DNA of 64,000 nt from Lichenostomus cassidix (lineage: Eukaryota > Chordata > Aves > Passeriformes > Meliphagidae). The notes beneath the pieces are model-generated. The model was not told the DNA's origin. It made no database searches and saw nothing but the letters and a program-made list of their open reading frames with translations. Of the stretch, positions 48,181-58,979 are shown piece after piece; within the stretch, counting starts at the first letter, position 1; each line of letters opens with the position of its first letter. The translations under genes and the position numbers were made by a program. Location of the stretch: NCBI GenBank assembly GCA_008360975.2, contig CM039202.1, forward strand, positions 1,861,345 through 1,925,344, in the 5' to 3' direction.

Positions 48181-49379
48181 TTGCTCTCATTTTATAATTT
48201 ATTCCCTAAAAAAGAACTCAACCCTCCCAGCTCCACCTTCCTTCTGGAAGGTTCTCCATCATCCCACCCTGAAAACTGCAACCCCAACAGGACCAATTCA
48301 TACTCTGGATGGGAAAAATGGGATTTTTGGGTGTGAAAAATTCCTCCTTGGCAGAAAAAAACAATCAAATGGCTCAGTTTAGGGACAGTGGTGGCAGGAG
48401 TTGGTGACACCAAGGGAACAGGTGTCCAAAAAGTGCCCCAAAAGTGCCCAAAAAGTGTCCAAAATTGTCCTAACCCCCCCCAAAAAAATCCCAGGAATGG
48501 CAGGATTTGGTTGAAGGTTGGATTTGATGATCTGGGAGGTTTTTCCCACTTTTTTGATTGGATTCAAAGCTCCAAATCCTCTCTGCCATTCCTCCTTCAG
48601 AGTGCTACAAATTCCAATCCATCCCTGCTCTGGATGGAAAACAGTGAAAAAGGAATTCCTGAGGTTTTCTCTCTCATTTCCATGAGTGTTTTTCTGGCTC
48701 TGTTTGACTGGGATGAGCACTGAGAAATCCCTCATTAGCTCTGCTCTGAAAAAAACCAGTTTTTTCACCGTTTTCCCCAATTAAAAACAGCAAAAATAAC
48801 AGGGAAAAAAAATGGATTTGCAGCTCAAAAGCAGCCAGATGATAAATACGGTTCTCAAATCCAATTAAATGCTTTTGGAAATTTGTTTTCACTCCGTTTA
48901 ACATTCAGAATTTTGCCTTCTGCAGGTCGGAATTGGGAAGGAGCTTTCCTGTTGAGCTTTCCTTTTGCTGGCACTCAGCAAAGGCTGGCTAAAAACTTGG
49001 CTTTGCCTCCAATTCAAACACTCCAGCAGGCCAAAAGTCACGGGGGAAGCAGGAAAAGCTGGAAAATAACTTTTGGCTGAATGACATCCATTAAATCCTG
49101 GCTGTGCTCCAGCTTGGGAGGCAAAATAAAGGCGAGTGGGAATATGTTGGGTATTGGGATAACCTCCTGCTCCTCTCTGGGGATGTGGATTTGGAGATGC
49201 ATCACAGGATTTTGTCACCTCAGCCCCCAAAGTGTCCCCTCAGGGTGGCTCCTGTCACCTTCCTGTCACTCAGAAAATCTTCCACGTCTCAGATTTTGGC
49301 TATTCCAGAGCCTCAACCCACCCAGGACAGGGCAGGTGCAGCTTTTCTTTCCAATTCCTCTATCTGCCCTAAGCAGTTT
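48181..49379. other. Single-copy spacer
   Basis: A run of AAAGTGCCC/AAAGTGTCC repeats lies at 48427-48465. No gene. Confidence 0.4.
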
Positions 49380-50215
49380 AATGAGTTTTATGGGTTTAAT
49401 GCTGTTTAAGGGGTAAAATCCCACTGCAGGGAAATCCATCAGGTAAAATCCCAATGAATTTTATGGGTTTAATGCTGTTTATGGGGTAAAATCCCACTAC
49501 AGGACAATACATCAGGTAAAATCCCACTGCAGGGAAATCCATCAGGTAAAATCTCAATACAGGACAATCCATCAGGTAAAATCCCAATACAGGGAAACCC
49601 ATCAGGTTAAATCCCACTGCAGGGAAACCCATCAGGTAAAATCCCAATGAATTTTATGGGTTTAATGCTGTTTAAGGGGTAAAATCCCACTGCAGTGAAA
49701 TCCACCAGGTAAAATCCCAATACAGGTAAAATCTACCAGGTGAAATCCCAATGCAGTGAAATCCACCAGGTAAAATCCCAATACAGGACAATCCATTAGG
49801 TAAAATCCCACTGCAGTGAAATCCACCAGGTAAAATCCCACTGCAGGGATATTCACCAGGTAAAATCCCACTGCAGCAAAATCCATTAGGTAAAATCCCA
49901 CTGCAGGGAAATCCACCAGGTAAAATGGGAAAACCCATCAGTTAAAAAATCCCACTACAGGACAATCCATCAGTTAAAAAATCCCACTACAGGACAATCC
50001 ACCAGGTAAAAAACCCCACTGCAGGGAAATCCATCAGGTAAAATCCCAATACAGGACAATCCACCAGGTAAAAAATCCCACTACAGGACAATCCACCAGT
50101 TAAAAAATCCCACTACAGGACAATCCATCAGGTAAAATCCCACTACAGGACAATCCATCAGTTAAAAAATCCCACTGCAGGACAATCCACCAGTTAAAAA
50201 ACCCCACTGCAGGCC
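49380..50215. repeat. 30-bp minisatellite, about 27 copies
   Basis: CAGGTAAAATCCCACTGCAG, then GGAAATCCAC. Types with ACTGCAGGG, ACTACAGGA and AATACAGGA are mixed. A segment with AATTTTATGGGTTTAATGCT occurs three times near the start. Confidence 0.94.
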
Positions 50216-50604
50216 AATCCAGCTGCAGCCAGAGGCACAGCCTGGAGCAGGATGGAACCAGCAACCTCCCAGAGCCTGGCAATGGCAGCCTGGTGCCCAT
50301 CATGTGATTTTGGGGCAAGAACATTCCTCGGGCAGATGAAACTCGAGAGCTGGGCTGTTTGTCTGCAGGCTGCCTTCTCCTCCGGCTGACCTGGAGCTGG
50401 AAATGTTCCATCCTCTGGCCGAGGGGCTTATCTGATGGGAGACAGCCGGGCGTGGAGTGAGCAAACAGCCTGAGCTGCTCGGCCTTTGTTCCTCCCTGCT
50501 GCCCCAGGCCTGGGCTGCTGCTGCTGCTGGGGATGAGGAATGTGAGCCACACGGAACCGGCCTTGAGCGCTTGTTGGGCTGTTTGCAGGCTGGGAAATGT
50601 CCCT
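50216..50604. other. Single-copy, GC-richer spacer
   Basis: No gene was recognised. A CTG repeat of four units lies at 50515. Confidence 0.4.
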
Positions 50605-51165
50605 GAACCTGTGCCACTGTCCCTGTGCCATTGTCCGTGTGCCACTGTCCCTGTCCCTGTCTCTGTCCCTGTCCCTGTGCAACTGTCCTTGTGTGACTGT
50701 CCCTGTGCCACTGTCCCTGCCCCTGTCTCTGTCCCTGTACCTGTGCAATTGCCCCTGTGCAACTGTCCCTGTCCCTGTGCAACTGTCTCTGTCCCTGTCC
50801 CTGTGAGACTGTGGAACTGTCCCTGTGGAACTGTCCCTGTGGAACTGTCCCTGTCCCTGTGGAACTGTGGAACTGTCCCTGTCCCTGTGGAACTGTCCCT
50901 GTCCCTGTGGAACTGTCCCTGTCCCTGTCCCTGCCCCTGTGCAACTGTGGAACTGTCCCTGTCTCTGTGCAACTGTGGAACTGTCCCTGTCCCTGTACAA
51001 CTGTCCTTCTGTGACTGTCCCTGTGCAACTGTGGAACTGTCCCTGTGCAACTGTCCCTGTCCCTGTCCCTGTACAACTGTCCTTGTGTGACTGTCCCTGT
51101 GCGACTGTGGAACTGTCCCTGTCCCTGTGGAACTGTCCCTGTGGAACTGTCCCTGTGGAGCTGAC
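50605..51165. repeat. CTGTCC hexamer-based array
   Basis: Blocks CTGTCCCTGTGCAA, CTGTCCCTGTGGAA and (CTGTCC)n give about 90 hexamers. It yields long open frames in all phases because the unit is a multiple of three. Confidence 0.94.
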
Positions 51166-51289
51166 CCCTCCATGGCCAGATCACTGGGCTCCCTTCTCAT
51201 TTCTCATCATTTCAGCCAAGGATTATTTGTAATTATTTCTTTATTTTTTTAAAAAAACTTTATATTTCTGAGAGGGAAAAAGTGGGAAA

Positions 51290-51680
51290 GGGCTTTAAAA
51301 CCTCCTCATTCCATGGGCAAGGATAGTTTCCACTATCCCAGGCAGATCCAAGTCCCATCCAGCCTGGCCTTGAGCACTTCCAGGGATGGATCAGTCACAG
51401 ATTCTCTAGGAAAGCTGTTCCCAAAAATTCACAGGGTGGTGTCAAGGAGTCCCTGGGGTCACTCCAGTGCTGTCCCAGCCCAACATGGACACCTGGAGGT
51501 TGTTTTCCTCCAGCTCCTTCCCTCTGATCCCCAGCAGAGCCTGCCTGGTGCCTCGCTGTCCACACCACACTGGGGGATTCTCATCCCTAATTCCAACGCC
51601 GGGATTTTTGTCACTCACCCCAGTGCCTGGAGAAGCCTGGTGCTGCAGAGGGAGCTGAGCTGGGACAGTCTGTCCTTTGT
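51290..51680 (-). mobile_element. CR1 fragment, minus strand
   Basis: CCATCCAGCCTGGCCTTGAG, CACTTCCAGGGATGGATCAG and GTTTTCCTCCAGCTCCTTCC resemble a longer CR1 3' part with some of the region upstream of the UTR end. Confidence 0.65.
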
Positions 51681-51756
51681 TCCTGTTCTCGGTGACTCAA
51701 TGCAGTGAGCTGTTTGCTCTCACTGTGGGGGAAGATCGGAGTCCATGGGGCTGGAG

Positions 51757-51985
51757 AACTGGACAGATCATCCAGGGAAGAGACTTCTAGATCATCCAGG
51801 GAAAACACTTCTAGATTATCCAGGGAAGAGAATTCTAGAGCATCCAGGGCAGAGACTAACAGATTATCTAGGGAAAAGGCTTCTAGATTATCCAGGGAAG
51901 AGATTTCCAGATCATCCAGGGAAAAGAATTCTAGATTATCCAGGGAAGAGATTTATAGATTATCCAGGGAAGAGAATCCTGCTTC
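51757..51985. repeat. 24-bp minisatellite, nine copies
   Basis: The unit is AGATTATCCAGGGAAGAGAT plus TCTA. It encodes a regular open frame but has no exon signals. Confidence 0.93.
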
Positions 51986-52111
51986 TCCTTTCTTGTTTTC
52001 CAGGAAAAAACACCGTAAGTTCCCTGGGAGAAGGGAATTCCCAGAGGAGCCTGGCTGAGGCAGAGCTGAGGGGGGACAGAGAAGGAAAAGCAGGTGTAGG
52101 ACCTTCCATGG

Positions 52112-52230
52112 GCAGAACCATGGAACAATTTGGGTTGGGGTGACCTAAAAGCTCATCCAGTGCCACCCCTGCCGTGGCAGGGACACCTCCTACCATCCCA
52201 GGCTGCTCCAAGCCCCATCCAGCCTGGCTA
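52112..52230 (-). mobile_element. CR1 3' end, minus strand
   Basis: TTTGGGTTGGGGTGACCTAA, GCAGGGACACCTCCTACCAT and CCCCATCCAGCCTGGC. Confidence 0.8.
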
Positions 52231-52284
52231 GGCTGACCCCATGGAGGTGCAGGTTGGACCCACTCAGGTGAGGCCTCACCTGCA

Positions 52285-52740
52285 GAGCGCGGGGATGAGC
52301 TGGGATCATCCTGGAGAGAGCCCAGAGGAGGCTCCAGGGTGATCCCAGGGATGGAGCAGGAAAGGCTGGGGAGAGCTGGGGTTGCTCAGGTTGGAGAGGA
52401 GAAGCTTTGGGGTGATGACCAGACTGCGGCCTGGTGCCATGAACCGCTGCGGCCTGCGGGAGGAGAGAGCATTGCCAAGGCCTGCAGGGACAGCAGCAGG
52501 GGAAATGGCTTCATGCTGAGAGCAAGTAGGTTTAGATGGGATTTTGGGAAGGAATTGCTCCCTGGGAGGGTGGGGAGGGCTGGGATGGGATTACCAGAGG
52601 AGCTGTGGATCCCTGGAAGTGTCCCAGGCCAGGCTGGACATGGCTTGGATCAACCTGGGATGGCGGAAGCTTTCCATGGAACTGGATGAGTTTTCAGGTC
52701 TCTTCCCACCCAAATTCCATAATTCTATGGCAAACTCCAT
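52285..52740 (+). mobile_element. CR1 3' region, plus strand, longer copy
   Basis: Starts near GAGCTGGGATCATCCTGGAG and GGTTGGAGAGGAGAAGCTTT, which precede the UTR end in CR1. An unrelated or diverged segment follows at 52420-52530, then CTGGGATGGGATTACC through GGTCTCTTCCCACCCAAATT. It is opposed to the fragment at 52112. Confidence 0.75.
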
Positions 52741-52784
52741 GATTTTGGAGGTGTTTTCCATCCTAAAACATTCTCTGGATCTAT

Positions 52785-52972
52785 ATTTATGTATCTCTAT
52801 ATTTTATATCAATATAGAGAGATATATATTGACATAGAGATAAATATATCGACATAGAGATAAATGTATCAATATAGAGATGAATATATCAATATAGAGA
52901 TAAATAAATAGATATAGACATAAATATCTCAATATAGAGATCAATATATCAACATAGAGATAAATGAGATGA
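52785..52972. repeat. ATAGAGATAAATATATCAAC repeat, 20-24-bp units
   Basis: Eight AT-rich units with GATA/TATC motifs. Confidence 0.9.
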
Positions 52973-53065
52973 TGGGAGAGATGGTGGAAGCTCTCCCTGC
53001 CCATGGCACAGAGTTTGGAACGAGATGGGATTTAAAATCCCTTCCAATCCAGTCTGTTCCATAAT
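52973..53065 (+). mobile_element. CR1 tail fragment
   Basis: CTCCCTGCCCATGGCACAGA, then AAATCCCTTCCAATCCAGTC and TTCCATAATTCTGG. Confidence 0.6.
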
Positions 53066-54486
53066 TCTGGCTGTACCCACCCTCCTGCCAACCCTGAGAA
53101 CAGAGCCTGGTGGATCCCAGCCAGCTCAGAGCTGTGCTCAGCCCCACGTCAGAACCAGCAGAATTCCCCAACCCTCGGGAAAAGGCAGCCAGCCTCACGT
53201 AGGACCAGGAGGAACAATACCAAAAGCAACACCTGCAAGGGAAAAAAAAACCAGAAAAAAGGCTCCTTAATTCACAATGATCTGCTTTGTCACTCGTGCC
53301 GTGGAGAACATTAAACAGCTGGGACGTGTGCACACAATTACACAACAGAAATGGGGCTGCAGGTGTGCTCTGAGCGGAATTAACCTTCCCAAAAATCACT
53401 CTAATCCAGTTAAGAGCTCACAAGGAGTTCGTGGCTCTTGAGAAATGCCATGGCTGTTATTAACTAATTAACTCCCTGCAGCCTGCAGTGGGCTGGAGCT
53501 GCACTTATCCTGGGGCAGGATAATTAAGCAAAGCACAGCTAACGAAGGGGGGAAGATGAAGTAAGTGGTTTTCGACCCTCCATTTCAAAGAAAAGGGAAG
53601 GAAGGAAGGAAGGAAGAAAGGAAGCCACAGGCTTGTAACCCCAAATATGTCTGTGATCTGCAGGGCAAAAAGTGCTGCTGATATGTGAAATGCTTGTGGT
53701 GAGGTTTCATTAGTCAGCCTCAGATGACAGACTGTGACCTGATTAAACACACAGCAAAAACAACTCAGCTGCTGCTCACTGAGCTAGTTTCAATCACCAT
53801 TTCGGTGAGAAAAAATTGTATTTACTTTCTATTAAAGGCTGGTAGTACAAACAGAGCCAGGGCTGCATTTAAGCTGAGTAGGAGGTAATGAGCAGCTGGA
53901 AGGGAGGGAACTTTTCCAAACACACTCAGCTTTGGATCACTTCCTTCAATCAAACCCCAGAAAGTAAAATCCTGAGGCCTGGTAGTTGAGGAAAAGGAGG
54001 AAAATTCACTTTGGGGATGTGTGAGACAGCAGAGGCGAGCACAAGGGAAAGCTTTGTGTGAAGAGGAGGTTTTGAAGAGGAACAGAGCTGATCCAGGAGC
54101 TGATCCAAGGGTCCTGGAAGGGCATAGGAAGTGTTCTGTTGGCTCCAGTGGGTTTTGGATCATTCTGGAGGTGGAGAGGAAGGGATGGAGCAGGGAGAGG
54201 TGGTTGTGGGAACATTGGAATGCAGCTGGGAATGGATGGAGGAAGCGGAGGGGAGCAAAGAGGTGAACACAGAGAGGCAAAGCTGTGTGGTTTTATTAGT
54301 ATTTCTGAGAAAAACAAGCTGCAGGATGGCTGGGGATGGATGGAGGCTGGAGAGGGAAGTAAGGCAGGAGGGAGGCAGGTGACTGAGCTGTGAGGTAACA
54401 GAGCCATGGCTGTGCAATGCCAGGGGAACAGGATGTGGTGCTGGGCTGAGCTGCTGAGTGGGCAGGGTGGGATGGGAGCAGGGGGA
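53066..54486. other. Single-copy spacer, candidate conserved element at 53640-53870
   Basis: The middle part has mixed, non-repetitive sequence with TCATTAGTCAGCC, CAGATGACAG and CAGCTGCTGC motifs. A (GGAA)n run lies at about 53595. No coding exon was recognised. Confidence 0.35.
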
Positions 54487-54935
54487 GCAGAACCTGGAAC
54501 AGAACCATGAACAGAACCTGGTACGATCCTGGAACAGTCATGGCAAAATCCTGGCCCAATCCTGGAACAATCCTGACCCAATCCTGGCTCAGTCCTGACA
54601 CAATCCTGGCTCAGTCCCGGCACAATCCTAGTACAATCCCAGCACAATCCTGGCACAATCCTGACCCAATCCTGGCACAATCCTGGCTCAGTCCTGGCAC
54701 AATCCTGGCACAATCCTAGCACAACCCTGGCCCAATCCTGACACAATCCTAGTACAATCCTGGAACAATCCTAACACAATCCTGACACAATCCTGGCACA
54801 ATCCTGGCACAATCCTAACACAGTCCTGGTACAATCCTGGCCCAATCCTAACACAATCCTGACACAATCCTGGCTCAATCCTGGCACAATCCTGACACAA
54901 TCCTGGCACAATCCTGGCACAATCCTGGCCCTCAG
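54487..54935. repeat. 11-12-bp CACAATCCTGG array
   Basis: About 38 units of GCACAATCCTGG, GACACAATCCT and CCCAATCCTGA. Confidence 0.94.
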
Positions 54936-55734
54936 CTGCTCTGTCTGTGCCTCAGAGATTCCAGGGGTGGCTGAACCTGGATCTATTGGATCTGAGACTC
55001 CAAAAATCCCTAAAAATCCCTGTCTGGTGTTTTATCTCCTTTACAATTCTGGTTCCAAGTCAGCTTTAGGACAAAGCAGAAGCAGAGAATTGATTCAAAC
55101 CTGGATTTTTCCTGAACTCTCTCAAATTCTTCCCAATCAACTCTCCTTTTATTTTCACTCCAGGCAGGATTTGCACAGACCCTCAGTGTTGGGGTGAAAT
55201 TCACCTCGTGCTGCTTCTTCCTTGTAATTATTTAATTTAATTTAATTGCTCAGGGAGCACCTGGGTCCAAACCACCAACATTCAGTTGCAAGATAAATTC
55301 CCCATAATTTTCCCACCCCCATGAACATGAACATTTCACATGAACACCGCTCACTTGGACTTTGCCCAGTAATTTCGGGACTTCAGACAACCCCAAGCCA
55401 GCTGAGATCTCAGGGACAGCTCAGTGAGCACCTGGAGGGGAAGAATAATCAGATTATTCTGGAATCACCCAAGCGAGCGCAGAGACATCAAACGCTCCTC
55501 CAGCCACCAGAGGAAATTACATCCCATTCCCTTTCAAGCCTCCTCCATCCCCTCACATTCCTTCTTTCCTGCCAGCTCGATTTTTGGGAAGGAACTGTCC
55601 CTTCCCTGCTGCTGGAGAGCTCAGTTGATTGGGATGGTGAACTCTGGGGGTCACACACCGTTTTGGAGCTTGTCATGCAGAGAGAACGAGCTGAGAGCAA
55701 TGCTTGGCCAGCAGCCACTTGGGTTCTAAAACAG
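54936..55734. other. Single-copy spacer
   Basis: No gene or mobile element is recognised. The open frame at 55321-55791 shows no domain. Confidence 0.4.
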
Positions 55735-56090
55735 ATATTTCTCTCAGTTATTCATTGCTTTAGACCCATTTGTCATCGTTGTTTCTCTTAATCATTTAGT
55801 TCTTTAAACCAGTTGTTCATCATTATTTCTCATAATTATTATTCATTTCTTTACACCAGTTTTTCATCGTTATTTCTCTTAATTATTATTAATTTCTTTA
55901 AACCAGTTGTTTGTAGTTATTTCTCTTAATTATTCGGTTCTTTAAACCAGTTGTTCATCATTATTTCTCTTAATTATTCATTTCTTTAAACCAGTTTTTC
56001 GTAGTTATTTCTCTTAATTATTATTCATTTCTTTAAACCAGTTTTTCGTAGTTATTTCTCTTAATTATATATTTTTTAAACCAGTTCAAC
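55735..56090. repeat. 43-50-bp repeat, seven copies
   Basis: TTCTTTAAACCAGTTGTTCA then TCATTATTTCTCTTAATTAT, with TTTTTCGTAG variants. Confidence 0.92.
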
Positions 56091-56136
56091 TTTTGGAAAC
56101 AATTCTATATTGCCAGTTGTGGCCCCTGAGAAGTTT

Positions 56137-56382
56137 TATTCCTCCTTTTTTCCTCCTTTTTTCCTCCTTTTTTCCTCCTTTTTTCCTCCTTTTTTCCTCC
56201 TTTATTCCTCCTTTTTCCCTCCTTTTTCCCTCCTTTTTTCCTCCTTTTTTCCTCCTTTATTCCTCCTTTGTTCCTCCTTTTTCCCTCCTTTATTCCTCCT
56301 TTTCCCCTCCTTTATTCCTCCTTTATTTCTCCTTTTTTCCTCCTTTATTTCTCCTTTTTTCCTCCTTTTTTCCTCCTTCCTG
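56137..56382. repeat. 11-bp CCTCCTTTTTT array
   Basis: About 22 units of TTTTTTCCTCC with TTTATTCCTCC and TTTTCCCTCC variants, a pure pyrimidine strand except for single A or G. Confidence 0.95.
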
Positions 56383-56547
56383 ACAGCTGGCTGAGTCAAT
56401 TTTCTGGTCCTTTTCTGGCAGAGATTTTGGGGATATTTTTGGGCAGAGCTCACCTGGCCTGTTCCCTGCTCTGCCTCCTTTCTTTAATCCCCAAACCCGA
56501 AGCAAACATTACTAACAGGGATGAGCTCAGTGTTTGTTCTGCCAGTG

Positions 56548-57295
56548 ATTCACTGATCCACAGCCAGGGGGGAAAAAAAAATCAGAATTAAACTGATCCA
56601 CAGCCAGGGGTGAAAAAAAAAATCAGAATTCAAGCACAGAATTAAAATGATCCACATCCAGGGGTGGGAAAAAAAAATCAGAATTAAAGCACAGAATTAC
56701 ACTAATCCACATCCAGGGGTGAAAAAACCCTGAATTAAACTGATTCACATCCAGAGGTGAAGAAAACTCCAAATTAAAGTACAGAATTAAACTGATCCAC
56801 ATCCAGGGGTGAAAAACCCCAGAATTAAAGCACAGAATTAAACTGATCTACACCCAGGGGTGAAAAACCCCAAAATTAAAGCACAGAATTAAACTGATCC
56901 ACATCCAGGGGTGAAGAAAACTCCAAATTAAAGCACAGGATTAAACTGATCCACATCCAGGGGTGAAAAAAACCTTGAATTAAACTGATCCACATCTAGG
57001 GGTAAAAAAACCACAAAATTAAATCACAGAATTAAACTGATCCACATCCAGGGGTGAAAAAAACCCAGAATTAAACTGATGACATCCAGAGGTAAAAAAC
57101 CCCAGAATTAAACACCAGAATTAAACTGATCCCCATCTAGGGGTGAAAAAACCCTGAATTAAACTGATTCACATCCAGAGGTGAAAAACCCCCAAAATTA
57201 AAGCACAGAATTAAACTGATCCACATCCAGCGGTGAAAAAAACCTTGAATTAAACTGATCCACATCCAGGGGTGAAAAACCCCAGAATTCAAACC
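56548..57295. repeat. 40-65-bp repeat, about 15 copies
   Basis: ACTGATCCACATCCAGGGGT, GAAAAAACC and GAATTAAAGCACAGAATTAA. Short and long units alternate by presence of the AAAGCACAGAATT part. Confidence 0.92.
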
Positions 57296-57539
57296 CAGCT
57301 TCACCTCCAGCCCTGCTGACCTGTTCTACCCTAAACTTCCCGGGAAAACTCCCATTCCTTGCCATTCCACCGGATTATTTATTTGTGGATTGATTTGTTG
57401 ATTTCAGCTTTTATCAGCCAGACCAAACCGACAGAATTAGCACCACCCAAACATTCCGTAACTCAATGCAATTCACCCCAATCCCCATATTTATCGATTT
57501 ATATTGATCAAATTCATTTCCTTTCCCCATTTTTAGGGC

Positions 57540-57785
57540 AGCCAACCCCAAAGCATTCAGCGATCCCAACCCCAACCCCAATGCAGGTTTGGGGCAGAAG
57601 CTCAGCAGCAGCAGGAACTGCAGTCGCTGCGCCTGGGGAGTTGAGCAACACCTTGGGCAAACACTTCCTCCTGCAGGAGCAGCAATAAAGCTGAGCTCAG
57701 ATCCTCCCCTGCCCAGCCCGCCGCAGCTCTCGGGGCAGCAGCACCTCCCCACCCCACAAATTCCACCCCACAGCCGCTCCAGAGC
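57540..57785 (+). promoter_or_regulatory. Probable promoter and 5' UTR of the ADAM28-like gene
   Basis: This is non-repetitive sequence directly upstream of the start codon, richer in G+C than its surroundings. It holds an ETS-type site, CACTTCCTCC at about 57662, and a weak TATA-like CAATAAAG at 57683-57690, about 95-100 bases before the ATG. Several CAGCAGC and C-rich runs follow. No transcription start can be fixed from sequence alone. The assignment rests on position and on the absence of repeats. Confidence 0.4.
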
Positions 57786-57834
57786 ATGGGAATCCTCCTC
57801 ATCGCTGCCCTGCTGATCAATTTTCTCCATCAAG
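57786..57834 (+). CDS. ADAM28: ADAM-family metalloprotease (ADAM28-like), coding part of exon 1: start codon and signal peptide
   Basis: This exon encodes MGILLIAALLINFLHQ plus the first base of the next codon, a short hydrophobic signal sequence that would send the protein into the secretory pathway. The ATG has A at -3 and G at +4, a strong vertebrate start context. The coding part is 49 bases and ends at CAAG followed by the donor gtattg. This leaves phase 1, which matches the phase needed by the exon at 63170, and the junction codon becomes GGG (Gly). In ADAM28 and its relatives the first coding exon likewise holds little more than the signal peptide. The link to ADAM28 rests on exon 2, since a signal peptide alone identifies nothing. 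A non-ADAM exon with a matching phase by chance is possible but unlikely, given the start context, splice site, frame and spacing together. Confidence 0.62.
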
Positions 57835-57904
57835 GTATTGTGATTTTAATTGTAGTCCTCTATGGGTCTTGCTGGGATGAAAACTTTGTGGGTTTTTAAT
57901 TATC

Positions 57905-57985
57905 AACTGGTGGGAAATAGGGAATATTTCCTAATAGGGAATATTTCCTAATAGGGAATATTTCCTAACAGGGAAATGTTTCTTA
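57905..57985. repeat. AGGGAATATTTCCTAAT repeat, four copies
   Basis: 17-base units, each a near palindrome (GGGAATATTTCC), just inside intron 1. Confidence 0.88.
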
Positions 57986-58979
57986 ATTGGGAAAAGCAGC
58001 GAGTTGAAGGCATTGGGAAATGTTATCACCAGAGTTTGGGGTGTTGTAGATTTTCTCTTTGTGGATTTTCTCTTTGTGTTCAAAGCAATTCTGTGTAATT
58101 CTTGATTTAGGGAAGGATTTACCGGTTTGAACAGTGGCCAGAAATTGCCTAAAGCCTAGTTGGCTTTGCCAACCACTGGAGCAACACTTACCTTGCAAGT
58201 ACCACTCAGGTTTTTAATAATTTGAATTTGGATGAAATCAAAGCAGTAATTAAAAGCAACCTTGGTCTGTGAGGGAATTGTGGAAGTGTTGTGGAAATTG
58301 TTCTCCTGCAAGCCAAGGACAATTCACCCAATTATGACATTTATCAGCATTTTGGCCACAAAAGAACAGATTTCTATCTGAATTCAATTAACAACATCAC
58401 CTGGATTAAAATATTGAACACCCTGGATTTACCTGCATGGAACTTCAGGTTTTATTCAGGTGACTTCACCTGGGCAAATCCACTTTTTTTCCCCTCCCAC
58501 CCACGGTTTTTCTCAATTCCTGTCAACAGGAAACAGAGTTTTTCAGGCCTTGGCATGCACAAACACACCCAGGATTTCTATCCATAATTAACCATATAAT
58601 TAGCATTCAGGCACAAATCTATAATTCAGTTTTTTTTGCACAGAATATCTAAAAATGTGCAAACTCTGAATTTTTTTTTCCTCTCAACTAAACCATTGTC
58701 AATAAAATCCTCCCTAATTTTTTTTTTTTTTTCTGATTGAGGCTCTTGGAAAAACCCACAATTATTTCTTCCTTATTCCAAGTTGTTGTAGGAAGCCCAA
58801 CAGGAATTTCTTTCCTCCTCCAAAGCCTGAAGGCAGCAAAGACAATGCGCTGATTAAAAAAAACTCCCTCGAAGGAAAGATTCCTTTCCAAACAAAACCA
58901 ACCAGTTTTCCTCGAAATTCTGTCTGGATCAGAGTGCAGGGAAGAGATTAATTTAGTCCTGAGCTTCCCTTTAAAGCTC
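57986..58979. other. Intronic single-copy sequence
   Basis: No additional exon of the ADAM gene and no mobile element was recognised. Confidence 0.4.

Noticed and set aside
50100..51200. Long open frame of 366 codons on the minus strand
   Set aside because: It lies in 30-bp and 6-bp repeats whose period is a multiple of three, so all phases stay open. The peptide is a simple repeat with no domain and no splice sites.
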